Under the pieces are notes generated by a model. That model worked only from the letters and a program-made list of their open reading frames with translations, ran no database searches and was not told the DNA's origin. DNA of 40,346 nt from an endosymbiont of Lamellibrachia barhami. Its GTDB lineage: Bacteria; Pseudomonadota; Gammaproteobacteria; Chromatiales; Chromatiaceae. The position numbers and the translations under genes are program-made. Within the stretch, counting starts at the first letter, position 1. Each line of letters starts with the position of its first letter. Below are positions 1 to 6,860 of the stretch, piece by piece. The stretch is from positions 1,651,545 through 1,691,890 of the forward strand of contig NZ_JAAVSH020000001.1 in assembly GCF_011947365.2 (NCBI RefSeq), written 5' to 3'.

Positions 1-237
1 GCCACCGTTTAAGTTTATCCGGATGCATAGTTGGCGTAATGCAGTCAGTCCCTTAGCCAGCTTTGCCATGCCAAACCGCTGGCTTCATGAGGAGTTGAAG
101 TTGGTGGATATGGCCAGTACTCAGACAGGTATTTCTGTCTCAGTTATCTGAGATAATTGTTTACAGGAGCCGTATACGTGGTCCGTACGTACGGTTCTGT
201 GAGAGGGATGAGGCGGTGACGCCTCACCCTACTCGAT
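1..237 (+). mobile_element. Group II intron, 3' end (domains IV-end, V and VI)
   Basis: The segment ends like a bacterial group II intron. A domain V hairpin lies at about 167-197: GAGCCGTA pairs with TACGGTTC, and an inner TACG/CGTA stem carries a bulge. A domain VI hairpin follows at about 206-230, with arms around GAGGCG/CGCCTC and a GTGA loop. The tail CCTACTCGAT holds an unpaired A near the 3' end, as expected of a branch point. The intron reads on the plus strand and the window starts inside it, so its 5' end is not visible. The next base, 238, is inside an EamA transporter gene read on the minus strand. The intron is therefore antisense to its host gene and could not be spliced from that mRNA. 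The exact 3' boundary may be off by one or two bases. Confidence 0.8.
2..151 (+). CDS. C-terminus of group II intron-encoded reverse transcriptase/maturase (partial)
   Basis: An open frame enters from the left edge, runs 49 codons and stops at TGA 149-151, only about 15 bases before intron domain V. That is where the intron-encoded protein normally ends, in domain IV. The visible residues include SWRNAVSPLASFAMPNRWL followed by a short hydrophilic tail. They contain neither the reverse transcriptase motif nor a recognisable HNH motif, because only the extreme C-terminus is present. The assignment rests mainly on position and reading direction relative to domains V and VI. Whether the full protein is intact cannot be judged from this window. 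Confidence 0.5.
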   Translation, partial: PPFKFIRMHSWRNAVSPLASFAMPNRWLHEELKLVDMASTQTGISVSVI

Positions 238-760
238 CTCCCACTGCGGTAAAGCTATAGAGAAAGGCAACACTCAGCATGGTAAGGGGGCCGGGGTTGC
301 GAAAAATATGGGTCAGCGGGTTGCCCCAGGTGCGCCACTCCCGCAATTCAGCCTGATCGAAATTCAGCAGCCAGGCCCCTGCCACCACCAGCAGGATGCC
401 GATGAAGCCGTCACCGCTGACCGACTCCCCCAACAGCAGATAGCCGACCAGGGTGACAAACACAGGGGTAAAGGCCAGATATGGCAGGGTTTGTGACAGA
501 GGATAATCCCGGATCGCCCGAATATAGAGCAGCATCGCCAGGATCTCCAGCGGCACGATGGCGGCGACCCAGCCCCAGAAGACCCAGGGCAGTGCGGGAA
601 AAGGTTGGCTCAACAGCAGAGGCGATACCAGCAGTCCGGCCAGTGTCAGGCGCACGAAGGCCAGTTCCCGTGCCGAATAGTCGGAGAGTTTTGCTTTGGT
701 CAGGGTATCTGCGGCGGCGAGACTGAAGGCACAGAAGAGGGTCAGAGGAAACCAGTCCAT
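238..760 (-). pseudogene. EamA/DMT-family transporter, truncated by group II intron
   Basis: The product begins MDWFPLTLFCAFSLAAAD and has about five hydrophobic segments typical of one EamA repeat plus the start of the next. EamA proteins usually have about 280-300 residues and ten membrane segments. Here only about 174 native codons remain before the sequence runs into the intron end. The frame continues a few codons into the intron (DRVG) and stops at 224. EamA proteins are inner-membrane exporters of metabolites or amino acids; the substrate cannot be read from sequence. The gene starts 24 bases after the Fur-family gene on the same strand, so the two may have been cotranscribed. The intron is antisense to it, so the gene is probably inactive unless an N-terminal fragment works alone. 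Confidence 0.75.
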
Positions 761-784
761 TGTGGCTGGTCAGTGCACTACTGA

Positions 785-1237
785 TTAATAGGATGCGGCG
801 GTCTTTTCGCGCACCCGAATGACGATATCCACATCCTCAAGGAGGGTGCCTTGAGGAAGATCGCTCTCCACAAAGAAGGGATTCAGGTGCTCTTTGATAT
901 CGATCAGATCACCGGTGTCCACATTGTAGAAGTGGTGGTGGGGTTGGATATTGGAGTCGTAGAAGGTGCGGGATGAATCGACAAAGATCTCCCGCAACAG
1001 CCCCTTTTCAACAAACAGGCCCAGTGTGTTGTAGACAGTTGCCTTGGAGACGTAGCTCTGTCCCGGCTTCACGCTTTCATGGATCTGGTCAGCGGTCACA
1101 TGCTGGTGTTTGGCAAAGAGCTTTCCGGCAATCGTCAGACGCTGCTGCGTCGGGTTGATCCCATGCGCCCGCAGTCGCTGCTCCACATCTGCGGAGAAGG
1201 TTGTTGGAGGCGTGGATCTATACGCTTTCTCAATCAT
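785..1237 (-). CDS. Fur-family transcriptional regulator (Irr/PerR-like, no cysteines)
   Basis: The 150-residue product has the Fur architecture: an N-terminal winged helix (LRAHGINPTQQRLTIAGKLF, then SKATVYNTLGLFVEKGL) and a C-terminal metal-binding dimerisation half. The latter shows the histidine cluster QPHHHFYNVDTGDLIDI at about residues 97-113. There is no cysteine anywhere, so the CxxC structural zinc site of true Fur and PerR is missing, as in Irr-type regulators. The family controls iron, heme or peroxide genes by binding AT-rich palindromes; the actual effector here is inferred. A Fur-box-like sequence directly abuts the start codon, which suggests autoregulation. The start ATG lacks a strong ribosome binding site, so the true start is slightly uncertain. 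The truncated EamA transporter gene follows 24 bases downstream. Confidence 0.85.
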   Translation of the reverse strand: MIEKAYRSTPPTTFSADVEQRLRAHGINPTQQRLTIAGKLFAKHQHVTADQIHESVKPGQSYVSKATVYNTLGLFVEKGLLREIFVDSSRTFYDSNIQPHHHFYNVDTGDLIDIKEHLNPFFVESDLPQGTLLEDVDIVIRVREKTAASY

Positions 1238-1263
1238 GGAGACAATTATAAATCATTCTCATC
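1238..1263 (-). promoter_or_regulatory. Candidate Fur-type operator upstream of the Fur-family gene
   Basis: Read on the minus strand this holds TGAGAATGAT, which matches nine of ten positions of the classical Fur half site TGATAATGAT. It is followed by ATAATTGTC, an imperfect second half with one extra spacer base. It ends one base before the ATG of the Fur-family gene, so a bound regulator would block transcription or initiation. This is a pattern match by eye and binding is untested. Confidence 0.45.
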
Positions 1264-1311
1264 AGGAAAAGCGAAAACCGGAAACATCCATACTCGTTTC
1301 AGGGACGGATG

Positions 1312-3684
1312 TTACCCAGTGGGTCTCTTCAGCAGATCCCTGTTGTCGGTCACCATCTGTCGACCCAGATGAAATCCCAGCACACGATAGGCTTCGAACT
1401 GTTTCTCATCGAAGAACTGGTCGGCCGTGGATTCATCGGGGAAGGCCGGATGGGCTTTTTTATATCCGAGAAGGTCTTCTGGCAAATTGCGGACGTAGGT
1501 CGTTTTTATCAGGATCAGCGTGCCGTACTCAGCGCTGCTTTTTGCCCCCGGATACTTGATTGTCGCACGGACATAACCGGCGTCGGCGTATGGGATCTGT
1601 TTAGGGTCTTTGTGGTTACACTCATTGTGCGTCGATGGAATCAACGGACTCAGGCCCTCTTCGAATTCAATGCACACACCAAAGTCGGTACGGACCTTCT
1701 CGATGGCATTGGCAAGATCGCCGAACTGAAAATCGGGGTCGGCGCCGGCATCGCAGACAACGATCAGTTTCAGATGCCGCCGGATCAATTCATAGATGCC
1801 GAGGTTTTCGAAGTGGCCGCCGTCGCTCAGTTGCAGAAAAGATTCTTTTTCCGTCAGTTTCTTCCATGGCAGCAGTGGCCAGCTTCCAGGAGAGAGGAAA
1901 TTAGCCACCTTGGCCCATCTGCGGCATTGAGGGTCTGGATTGCTCACCCAGACACCCAGGCCGAGATTCAGAAACACCATCAGTCGTGACAGCAGGGGCT
2001 GACGGGTCGGGCCCTCGCCGCCGACGCCGGTATTCGGATTGGCAGCCGCCCCGGAGATGGCCATCGCGGTGGAGAGTGTCAGATCGCCACCCATATAGCT
2101 TTCGGTGCGGTGCCAGCCGGTGGCGTTGCTTCCGCAGAAACGTGGCGAGAGGAGAAAGTTGTCTCCGCCACGTCCACGGTATTTGTTGATGCCGGACTCC
2201 ACCAGGATCACGTTGGCATTGATCAAGTGATAGGGACCGACAGCGGAGTCCTTTGGATCCTCTGTTTCCACCGCACACATATCTTTCAGCGCGCCGATAT
2301 CCGCCAGGGGCGATGCCTGGGAAGGTCCCGGACTGCCGGCCAGAACGCGGCCGACATCCGGTAGATAGGACTCCATCAGGCGGTCACGGTAGTAACGATG
2401 AATGGAGAGATAGTTGATGCTGGCAAGCCATCCGATAAAGCTGGTGACCGCTACCCCCAATGCCAGATACCACCCGGCATCGATGTTGCTGCTCTCTGCG
2501 ACCCGAATCGCCATGTAGTAGGTGCCGACAAAAAGCCCCAGTGTGAGCAGCACGGATGCGATGAAGGCGAGCAGACCGGTGGAGAGTTTGCCCTGATCCT
2601 CTTTGCCGGATTTGAAAAATGAAGCCATCGCTGCAAGTACGCCGCCAATGGTGCTCAGCAGGGCCATCAATGGTCCCTTGGTATCATTGGCAATGTAGAT
2701 GGTTATGTCCGCCTTATTCAGATTCGGTTGCAGAAGTTTGGCAATCAGCTCGGTCAAGTCAGGCAGCCATCCCAACAATAGCAGTGCAGCACCGAGGGCT
2801 AGCAGGTAGGGCACCCATTTTTCATACTCCCGGCGCAACTTGTACCAGACAGTAATCCGCGACCATGCGCTTTTGTACGAAGAATTTTCCACCTTATGGG
2901 TTTTGCTCGACCAGCGGGTCAGAACGGCGTAAACAATCGACAGGACAAGGAAGGTGGCGAACAGTGCAAGGCCGCCAAAGGTGAACACGGTAACGTCACC
3001 ATAGACCTTGTCTGTGAACCAGCCGTTTTCCGCCAGTAGAAAGAAGACCAGCAGTAGCCAGGGAAGGAATACCATAATACTGATGAACATGCCCCGCAGG
3101 ATGACGCCGATCAGCGAGAGAAAGGTGATGCCGTCACCCGGTGTCAGATAGTTACCGTGTTGACGCAGATAGCGCAGGATGGCGGCGCCCCGGTAGTCGT
3201 CGCCACTGAGTTCAACCTTGTCGCCTTTGTCTGCTCCATTGTGCGGGTCTGCATCGCGGTTACGCAGTTTTGTGCCGTAGGGGAAGTCATCCACGGAGAC
3301 GCCGAAACGGATTTTGGGTGCGTTGGAGTCGTCATAAGCCTCCTTACGCTGTTTCCCCTCTGCCCATTTGCTGTGCAGAATCCAGGTCAGTGATGAACCG
3401 ATATAACCACCGCCAGAGACGGTGGAGAGATAGTCGAACCGCTTCATGATGCCTTCGCGGGCCAATGCCTGCATCACGCCAAGACAGAAGGTGGCGGAGC
3501 GGATACCGCCGCCGGAGAGGGCCAGGCCCGTCAGGTTTTTGTCTGTGGGTTCAGCCTGTGCGTGATTTTCACGCCGTTTGCTGATGTACTCATCCAACTC
3601 CTCCTGCATGATCTTCTCATCGGAGAAAGAGCCATCACTATTTCGGTAAGGAAGATAGGGTTCTTCGGTGGATTTTGCAGACAT
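1312..3684 (-). CDS. Patatin-like phospholipase with internal membrane domain
   Basis: The 790-residue protein carries a split patatin lipase fold. The oxyanion loop GGGIRS lies at residues 58-63, the nucleophile elbow STVSGGG has Ser at about 90, and the catalytic Asp is in SDGGHFENLG near residue 618. Between them, roughly residues 190-420, are about six hydrophobic segments that should span the membrane. The catalytic halves flank a membrane insert, unlike soluble bacterial patatins of 300-400 residues. The family hydrolyses acyl chains from phospholipids. The first residue of the GxSxG-type elbow is Thr rather than Gly. The start was set at ATG 3684, which has AGGG eight bases upstream; a GTG 54 bases earlier (3738) keeps the frame open but has no such site. 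The gene ends 75 bases before the Fur-family gene on the same strand. Confidence 0.85.
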   Translation of the reverse strand: MSAKSTEEPYLPYRNSDGSFSDEKIMQEELDEYISKRRENHAQAEPTDKNLTGLALSGGGIRSATFCLGVMQALAREGIMKRFDYLSTVSGGGYIGSSLTWILHSKWAEGKQRKEAYDDSNAPKIRFGVSVDDFPYGTKLRNRDADPHNGADKGDKVELSGDDYRGAAILRYLRQHGNYLTPGDGITFLSLIGVILRGMFISIMVFLPWLLLVFFLLAENGWFTDKVYGDVTVFTFGGLALFATFLVLSIVYAVLTRWSSKTHKVENSSYKSAWSRITVWYKLRREYEKWVPYLLALGAALLLLGWLPDLTELIAKLLQPNLNKADITIYIANDTKGPLMALLSTIGGVLAAMASFFKSGKEDQGKLSTGLLAFIASVLLTLGLFVGTYYMAIRVAESSNIDAGWYLALGVAVTSFIGWLASINYLSIHRYYRDRLMESYLPDVGRVLAGSPGPSQASPLADIGALKDMCAVETEDPKDSAVGPYHLINANVILVESGINKYRGRGGDNFLLSPRFCGSNATGWHRTESYMGGDLTLSTAMAISGAAANPNTGVGGEGPTRQPLLSRLMVFLNLGLGVWVSNPDPQCRRWAKVANFLSPGSWPLLPWKKLTEKESFLQLSDGGHFENLGIYELIRRHLKLIVVCDAGADPDFQFGDLANAIEKVRTDFGVCIEFEEGLSPLIPSTHNECNHKDPKQIPYADAGYVRATIKYPGAKSSAEYGTLILIKTTYVRNLPEDLLGYKKAHPAFPDESTADQFFDEKQFEAYRVLGFHLGRQMVTDNRDLLKRPTG

Positions 3685-3967
3685 TTGTTCATTCCCTGGA
3701 TTGGTTTTTTGTTGGCATGGAGGCGTTTTGTTCCTCACTTACAAGACTAGGCGAAAACCAGGTATTAAGAAAGATGCGGGTCGGATCGAACACATAGGCC
3801 AGTATCGGCTCAGACTTTGCTGAATCGAACCTCTTTGCCCGATCCGCTACGCTTGATCAGGCCTACATGGGTGGGGGATCATAATCGTCCTTGGTTGTGA
3901 AATAACCTACATCCCAGAAATGTAGGTCGGTTCAAGCGTAGCGGAACCGGCAATTTCGTCTGAATGA
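3685..3967. other. Intergenic stretch between dusA remnant and patatin gene
   Basis: About 280 bases without a convincing gene. The left part holds a pair of palindromic repeat units, listed separately. The part next to the patatin gene carries its ribosome binding site and presumably its promoter, but I could not pick out clear -35 and -10 boxes. Confidence 0.5.
3837..3953. repeat. REP-like repeat pair (family A)
   Basis: Two related units face each other: GATCCGCTACGCTTGATC followed by AGGCCTACAT, and ATGTAGGTCGG followed by TTCAAGCGTAGCGGAACC. Each is an imperfect palindrome. Close copies occur at about 11860, 21831, 25678 and 34527 in this window, always between genes. Such units usually act as mRNA-end hairpins or as targets of REP-associated transposases. 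Confidence 0.75.
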
Positions 3968-4285
3968 TCACGACGCGGCGTTGCCGGACCCTTCCGGAAC
4001 CAGAGCCGCCGCCTGCTGAATCAGCTCAGGACCTGCGTCGGGGTTATGGGCATGCTCGCTCAGATGGCGGCGCCAGGCACGAGCGCCGGGACAGCCGTGA
4101 AAAAGTCCGAGGATGTGCCGGGTGATGCGTTTGAGTGGAATACCTTTTTGGCACTGTAACTCAACAAATGGCAGGAGACTCTCCAACACCTGATGACGGC
4201 TGGCCAGAGGTCGTGTATCGCCATAAAGCCGGTGATCGGCTTGCGCCAGAATCCAGGGATTGTGGTAGGCAAGTCTCTTGCGTAC
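3968..4285 (-). pseudogene. dusA: tRNA-dihydrouridine synthase A, C-terminal remnant
   Basis: The translation from about 4285 down to TGA 3968-3970 matches only the C-terminal helical domain of DusA: LAYHNPWILAQADHRLYGD, then ITRHILGLFHGCPGARAWRR and HLSEHAHNPDAGPEL. DusA proteins have about 320-340 residues with an N-terminal FMN-binding TIM barrel that reduces uridine in the tRNA D-loop. The barrel and its catalytic cysteine are absent. The open frame continues upstream only by running antisense-free through the tRNA-Cys sequence, which is not protein-coding. The fragment lies directly downstream of tRNA-Cys, so a deletion or an excised element probably removed the 5' part. Family identity is strong; lack of function is inferred from the missing catalytic domain. 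Confidence 0.8.
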
Positions 4286-4337
4286 CAATTTTACTTCATC
4301 CGGGCGGATGAGCAGACAACAGAAGTTACAAAAGTAA

Positions 4338-4416
4338 TGGAGGCTGAGGTCGGAATCGAACTTCGGCGATCCACGGCTTTGCAGGCCGCTGCAGATAACC
4401 ACTCTGCCACTCAGCC
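4338..4416 (-). tRNA. tRNA-Cys (GCA), T-arm abnormal, possibly a pseudo-tRNA
   Basis: Acceptor strands GGCTGAG and CTCAGCC pair fully, the discriminator is T as in tRNA-Cys, and CCA is encoded. The D-stem GCAG/CTGC is intact. The anticodon stem-loop is GCGGC-CTGCAAA-GCCGT, giving anticodon GCA. The T-loop TTCGATT is normal, but the five bases before it (CGAAG) hardly pair with CCGAC after it, and the variable/T region is two to three bases too long. The gene also lies just after a strong terminator that follows tRNA-Gly. It may be a decayed copy or a chimera made when the dusA fragment arrived. Confidence 0.65.
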
Positions 4417-4464
4417 TATGAGAGGCTCAGATTCTACCACCATTAAGGTGGCAAATCTTGAAAC

Positions 4465-4490
4465 AAAAAAGCCTCGGTTTAGCCGAGGCT
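4465..4490 (-). terminator. Rho-independent terminator after tRNA-Gly
   Basis: On the minus strand AGCCTCGG, a short loop and CCGAGGCT form a perfect stem followed by TTTTTT. It lies 12 bases past the 3' end of tRNA-Gly and upstream of tRNA-Cys, so it should separate the two tRNAs, which are cotranscribed in many relatives. Confidence 0.85.
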
Positions 4491-4501
4491 CTTGAAAATA
4501 T

Positions 4502-4577
4502 TGGAGCGGGAAACGAGATTCGAACTCGCGACCCCAACCTTGGCAAGGTTGTGCTCTACCAGCTGAGCTATTCCCGC
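4502..4577 (-). tRNA. tRNA-Gly (GCC)
   Basis: A complete 76-base cloverleaf with encoded CCA. The acceptor stem starts GCGGGAA, the D-arm reads GCTCAGCTGGTAGAGC, the anticodon loop is CTTGCCAAG with anticodon GCC, and the T-arm is GCGAG-TTCGAAT-CTCGT. All stems pair well. In many gammaproteobacteria this tRNA lies right after pgsA; here a 7 kb operon separates them. Confidence 0.95.
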
Positions 4578-4683
4578 GTCACATAAGAACGAGGCGTATT
4601 TTAACGACACAGGTGCTACTGTCAACCCCTTTTTCCCTAATTAAAGAGGGATCAGAGGTCCACTCCCTCTCCAAGCGACGAAA

Positions 4684-5121
4684 TCAGTAACGAAAACCCT
4701 CACGCACCGGCAGGGTAATAGTCACTAGGTTCTCACTTTCAGCCCGTTTCATATTCTCCACATCGGCATCCCTGGGAATCGAAATGCGTTGACTGAAACT
4801 GCTCGAACTGCGACTGTAACTGTAGCTACCCTGCTCATTGCTCCGTTCTGCCTCCCGGCTGGTATCATTACTGATCACCAGGAATCTTCCCTTCACATTC
4901 ACCTGAACCGCTTGGGGATCGATGTTTTCAGTATGGATCCTTACCACATACCCCGCTTCGCTCCTGCCCTTTTCAATTCTCAACCGTTGAAAATGACGAA
5001 AACCGGAAGCTTGGTAAGGTGATCCCACGTATCCCGGATATCCATAGGGCGGCTGGGCATTCACCAGGAAGGCAAGACTCAGCAACACAGCCAAACTCAA
5101 TATTGTCAGTAACCGTTTCAT
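4684..5121 (-). CDS. Secreted small heat shock (Hsp20/alpha-crystallin) protein
   Basis: The 145-residue product starts with a Sec signal peptide (MKRLLTILSLAVLLSLAFLV, cleavage probably after NAQ), then a Pro/Tyr/Gly-rich linker (PPYGYPGYVGSPY). An alpha-crystallin-like beta domain follows: YVVRIHTENIDPQAVQVNVK, a serine-rich strand region, then FSQRISIPRDADVENMKRA and LVTITLP. Ordinary Hsp20 chaperones are cytoplasmic, so an exported form suggests a periplasmic chaperone or scaffold. It is the last gene of the six-gene AmmeMemoRadiSam operon: its ATG lies one base after the TAA of the Memo-AMMECR1 gene, whose final codons contain its AAGGAG site, so the two are translationally coupled. This placement suggests it assists an exported product of the same system, which is inference. 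Confidence 0.8.
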   Translation of the reverse strand: MKRLLTILSLAVLLSLAFLVNAQPPYGYPGYVGSPYQASGFRHFQRLRIEKGRSEAGYVVRIHTENIDPQAVQVNVKGRFLVISNDTSREAERSNEQGSYSYSRSSSSFSQRISIPRDADVENMKRAESENLVTITLPVREGFRY

Positions 5122-5124
5122 CTT

Positions 5125-6675
5125 TTACTCCTTTGCAGTCTCATGGCTGGAGCCATAAGGCGCTGCATACTTCTCACTATAAAACACTTCAAACTCTGCC
5201 CCATCTTTCCAGGCATCTGCGGGCAATCCCGCCTTTCTCGCCAGATAGGTCAGCGTCTGCTCCCGATTCCAACCCTGCTCCACCGCAACCTCCGGAAGAA
5301 AAACCGCACTTCGACCCTGTTTTGTTAAAATAATGCCCTGTTGACCCACTTTGAACGCTTCGTAGTGGGCAATGGGACGCGGAGGCGTCAGTACGCTCAC
5401 CTCAATCTCAAGCCCTTCCAACTCTTCCGGCGTTACCGGCGGAAAGCGGCGGTCCCGTACCGCTGCATTGCCACCATTCTTCAACACAGCCTGGAAGAGT
5501 GGGTCGCGTGGCCGGATATAGCCGATGCAACCGCGCAACATACCATCCTTCTTGAGAGTCACGAATGCCCCGGATGGCCGCTCAAGCTCCGGCGGCAGAT
5601 TGCGCAACCACTGCTCGCCTTCATGCTTGTCATCCAGTACCGCACGCCTGACTCCGGCCACGGCAATCCGGTGTAATATCTTGAGCTGCTCGCGACTCAG
5701 CCTCCCGTCTGAACCCTGGCTGTCAGCGATTGCTGTCTGGGCACTCACTGCAATCACCACGTAGCTGACCGAATTTTCATAGTCGCCGGTCAGTTGACCA
5801 CTGGTCTCATAGACCAGCTGTTCCAGTTCAGCCGAGACCGGCAGCATGTGCAGCAGTAGTGCAATGGGACGAAATCCACAGATGGTGATGCCGGTGCGCT
5901 GTTGATAGTCGAGAAACCCCCTTGCATCCCCCTCCACTATCCGTTCAATCGCATCCCCATCCAGTTGCTGGATATTTGCAGGCGTCTCATCATTCAACGG
6001 AAACGGCGTATAGCCAAACCGTTTGCCATAGTGTGCGAAGTCGCTGGAGACCACCACCAGGGTTTGCTCATCCGCCAGCTCCCGCAGCAGTTTTGCTGCC
6101 TGCGGGTAGGTCTCATCGTCCATCTGCCCCACCAGTACCGGCACCAGTTTCCAGCCTGGTTCCAGCACGCGTTGCAGCAGCGGCAGTTCAATTTCGATGC
6201 TGTGTTCCCGTTTGTGTGCCTCTGTATGGGCACTGACAAGGGGAGATCTGCGCAACTGCTGCACTGCAACCTGATCCAGCGACACAGTGCCCAGCGGAGT
6301 CTGATAGGCAGCCACATCTGCAATAGAGAGTCCCTTGAAGGCGCTGTAGTGGCTGGGCGCCAGCAACAGAACCCGTGTGAAATCCATGCCGCGCACCAAC
6401 CTGAAGGCTTTGGCTGCGGTTGGCCCGCTGTACATGTAACCGGCGTGGGGAACGATCAGCGCCCGGAGAGGATTTTTCGCCTTGGGCCGGACATCGGAAG
6501 GGTCATCCAGAAAGCCGTCCACAACCTTGGCCAGCTGTAGCGAATTATCCGGATACCAGGCGCCTGCAAGCACACTCTCCCTGACCTTTTCACCCGCAAG
6601 GGAGTGGGATATCAGCAACAGCCCCGCCACCAGCAGCGCGGCAATTATCCATAGCCGAAACTGACCGAATCTCAT
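5125..6675 (-). CDS. AmmeMemoRadiSam system proteins B and A fused (Memo + AMMECR1), exported
   Basis: The 516-residue product has an N-terminal hydrophobic signal (residues 8-27, WIIAALLVAGLLLISHSL), then a Memo domain (about 35-310) and an AMMECR1 domain (about 325-505). Memo hallmarks are PHAGYMYSG with His77, APSHY with His109 and TICGFRP with Cys266, the positions expected to bind metal in the active-site cleft. The AMMECR1 hallmark LRGCIGYI is at 380-387. In other genomes Memo and AMMECR1 genes sit beside a radical SAM gene and the role is unknown; here both are fused and carry an export signal. The gene lies 12 bases after the small Tat-signal gene, with GGGGAGAGAAG as ribosome binding site, and overlaps regulatory sequence of the Hsp20 gene downstream. 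The biochemical activity is not known. Confidence 0.9.
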   Translation of the reverse strand: MRFGQFRLWIIAALLVAGLLLISHSLAGEKVRESVLAGAWYPDNSLQLAKVVDGFLDDPSDVRPKAKNPLRALIVPHAGYMYSGPTAAKAFRLVRGMDFTRVLLLAPSHYSAFKGLSIADVAAYQTPLGTVSLDQVAVQQLRRSPLVSAHTEAHKREHSIEIELPLLQRVLEPGWKLVPVLVGQMDDETYPQAAKLLRELADEQTLVVVSSDFAHYGKRFGYTPFPLNDETPANIQQLDGDAIERIVEGDARGFLDYQQRTGITICGFRPIALLLHMLPVSAELEQLVYETSGQLTGDYENSVSYVVIAVSAQTAIADSQGSDGRLSREQLKILHRIAVAGVRRAVLDDKHEGEQWLRNLPPELERPSGAFVTLKKDGMLRGCIGYIRPRDPLFQAVLKNGGNAAVRDRRFPPVTPEELEGLEIEVSVLTPPRPIAHYEAFKVGQQGIILTKQGRSAVFLPEVAVEQGWNREQTLTYLARKAGLPADAWKDGAEFEVFYSEKYAAPYGSSHETAKE

Positions 6676-6687
6676 TCTTCTCTCCCC

Positions 6688-6849
6688 CTATTCGTCTGAT
6701 CCCCTGGGCCGGTAGTAGTCCGCCTCACGCATGGCCATTTTCTTCTCCCGCGCGCTTCCAACCGTCCAGGGGAGGGCCACCACTCCTGCGAGCATACCAC
6801 CCAGCACTCCCAGAAAACGTCTGCGGGAATGCCTGTTGCGTTTCATCAT
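6688..6849 (-). CDS. Small Tat-signal protein of the AmmeMemoRadiSam operon
   Basis: A 53-codon frame fits between the radical SAM gene and the Memo-AMMECR1 gene. It starts with a twin-arginine signal, NRHSRRRFLGVLGGMLAGVV, which matches the S-R-R-x-F-L consensus, followed by ALPWTVGSA as a likely cleavage region. The remaining mature part is only about 20 residues, REKKMAMREADYYRPRGSDE. Two adjacent ATG codons (6849 and 6846) can serve; the first has GAGG about nine bases upstream. Its stop is 12 bases before the next gene, so it belongs to the operon. It could be a peptide substrate of the radical SAM enzyme or a Tat-exported accessory factor. Both are inference, and the function is unknown. 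Confidence 0.7.
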   Translation of the reverse strand: MMKRNRHSRRRFLGVLGGMLAGVVALPWTVGSAREKKMAMREADYYRPRGSDE

Positions 6850-6860
6850 CTCTCTCATCC

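Noticed and set aside
1-237. Left edge considered as an IS element end
   Set aside because: The domain V and VI hairpins and the 3' tail fit a group II intron, and no terminal inverted repeat or target duplication was seen.
4286-4402. N-terminal extension of the dusA remnant frame across tRNA-Cys
   Set aside because: The extra residues are translated tRNA sequence and have no DusA similarity; the match begins near 4285.
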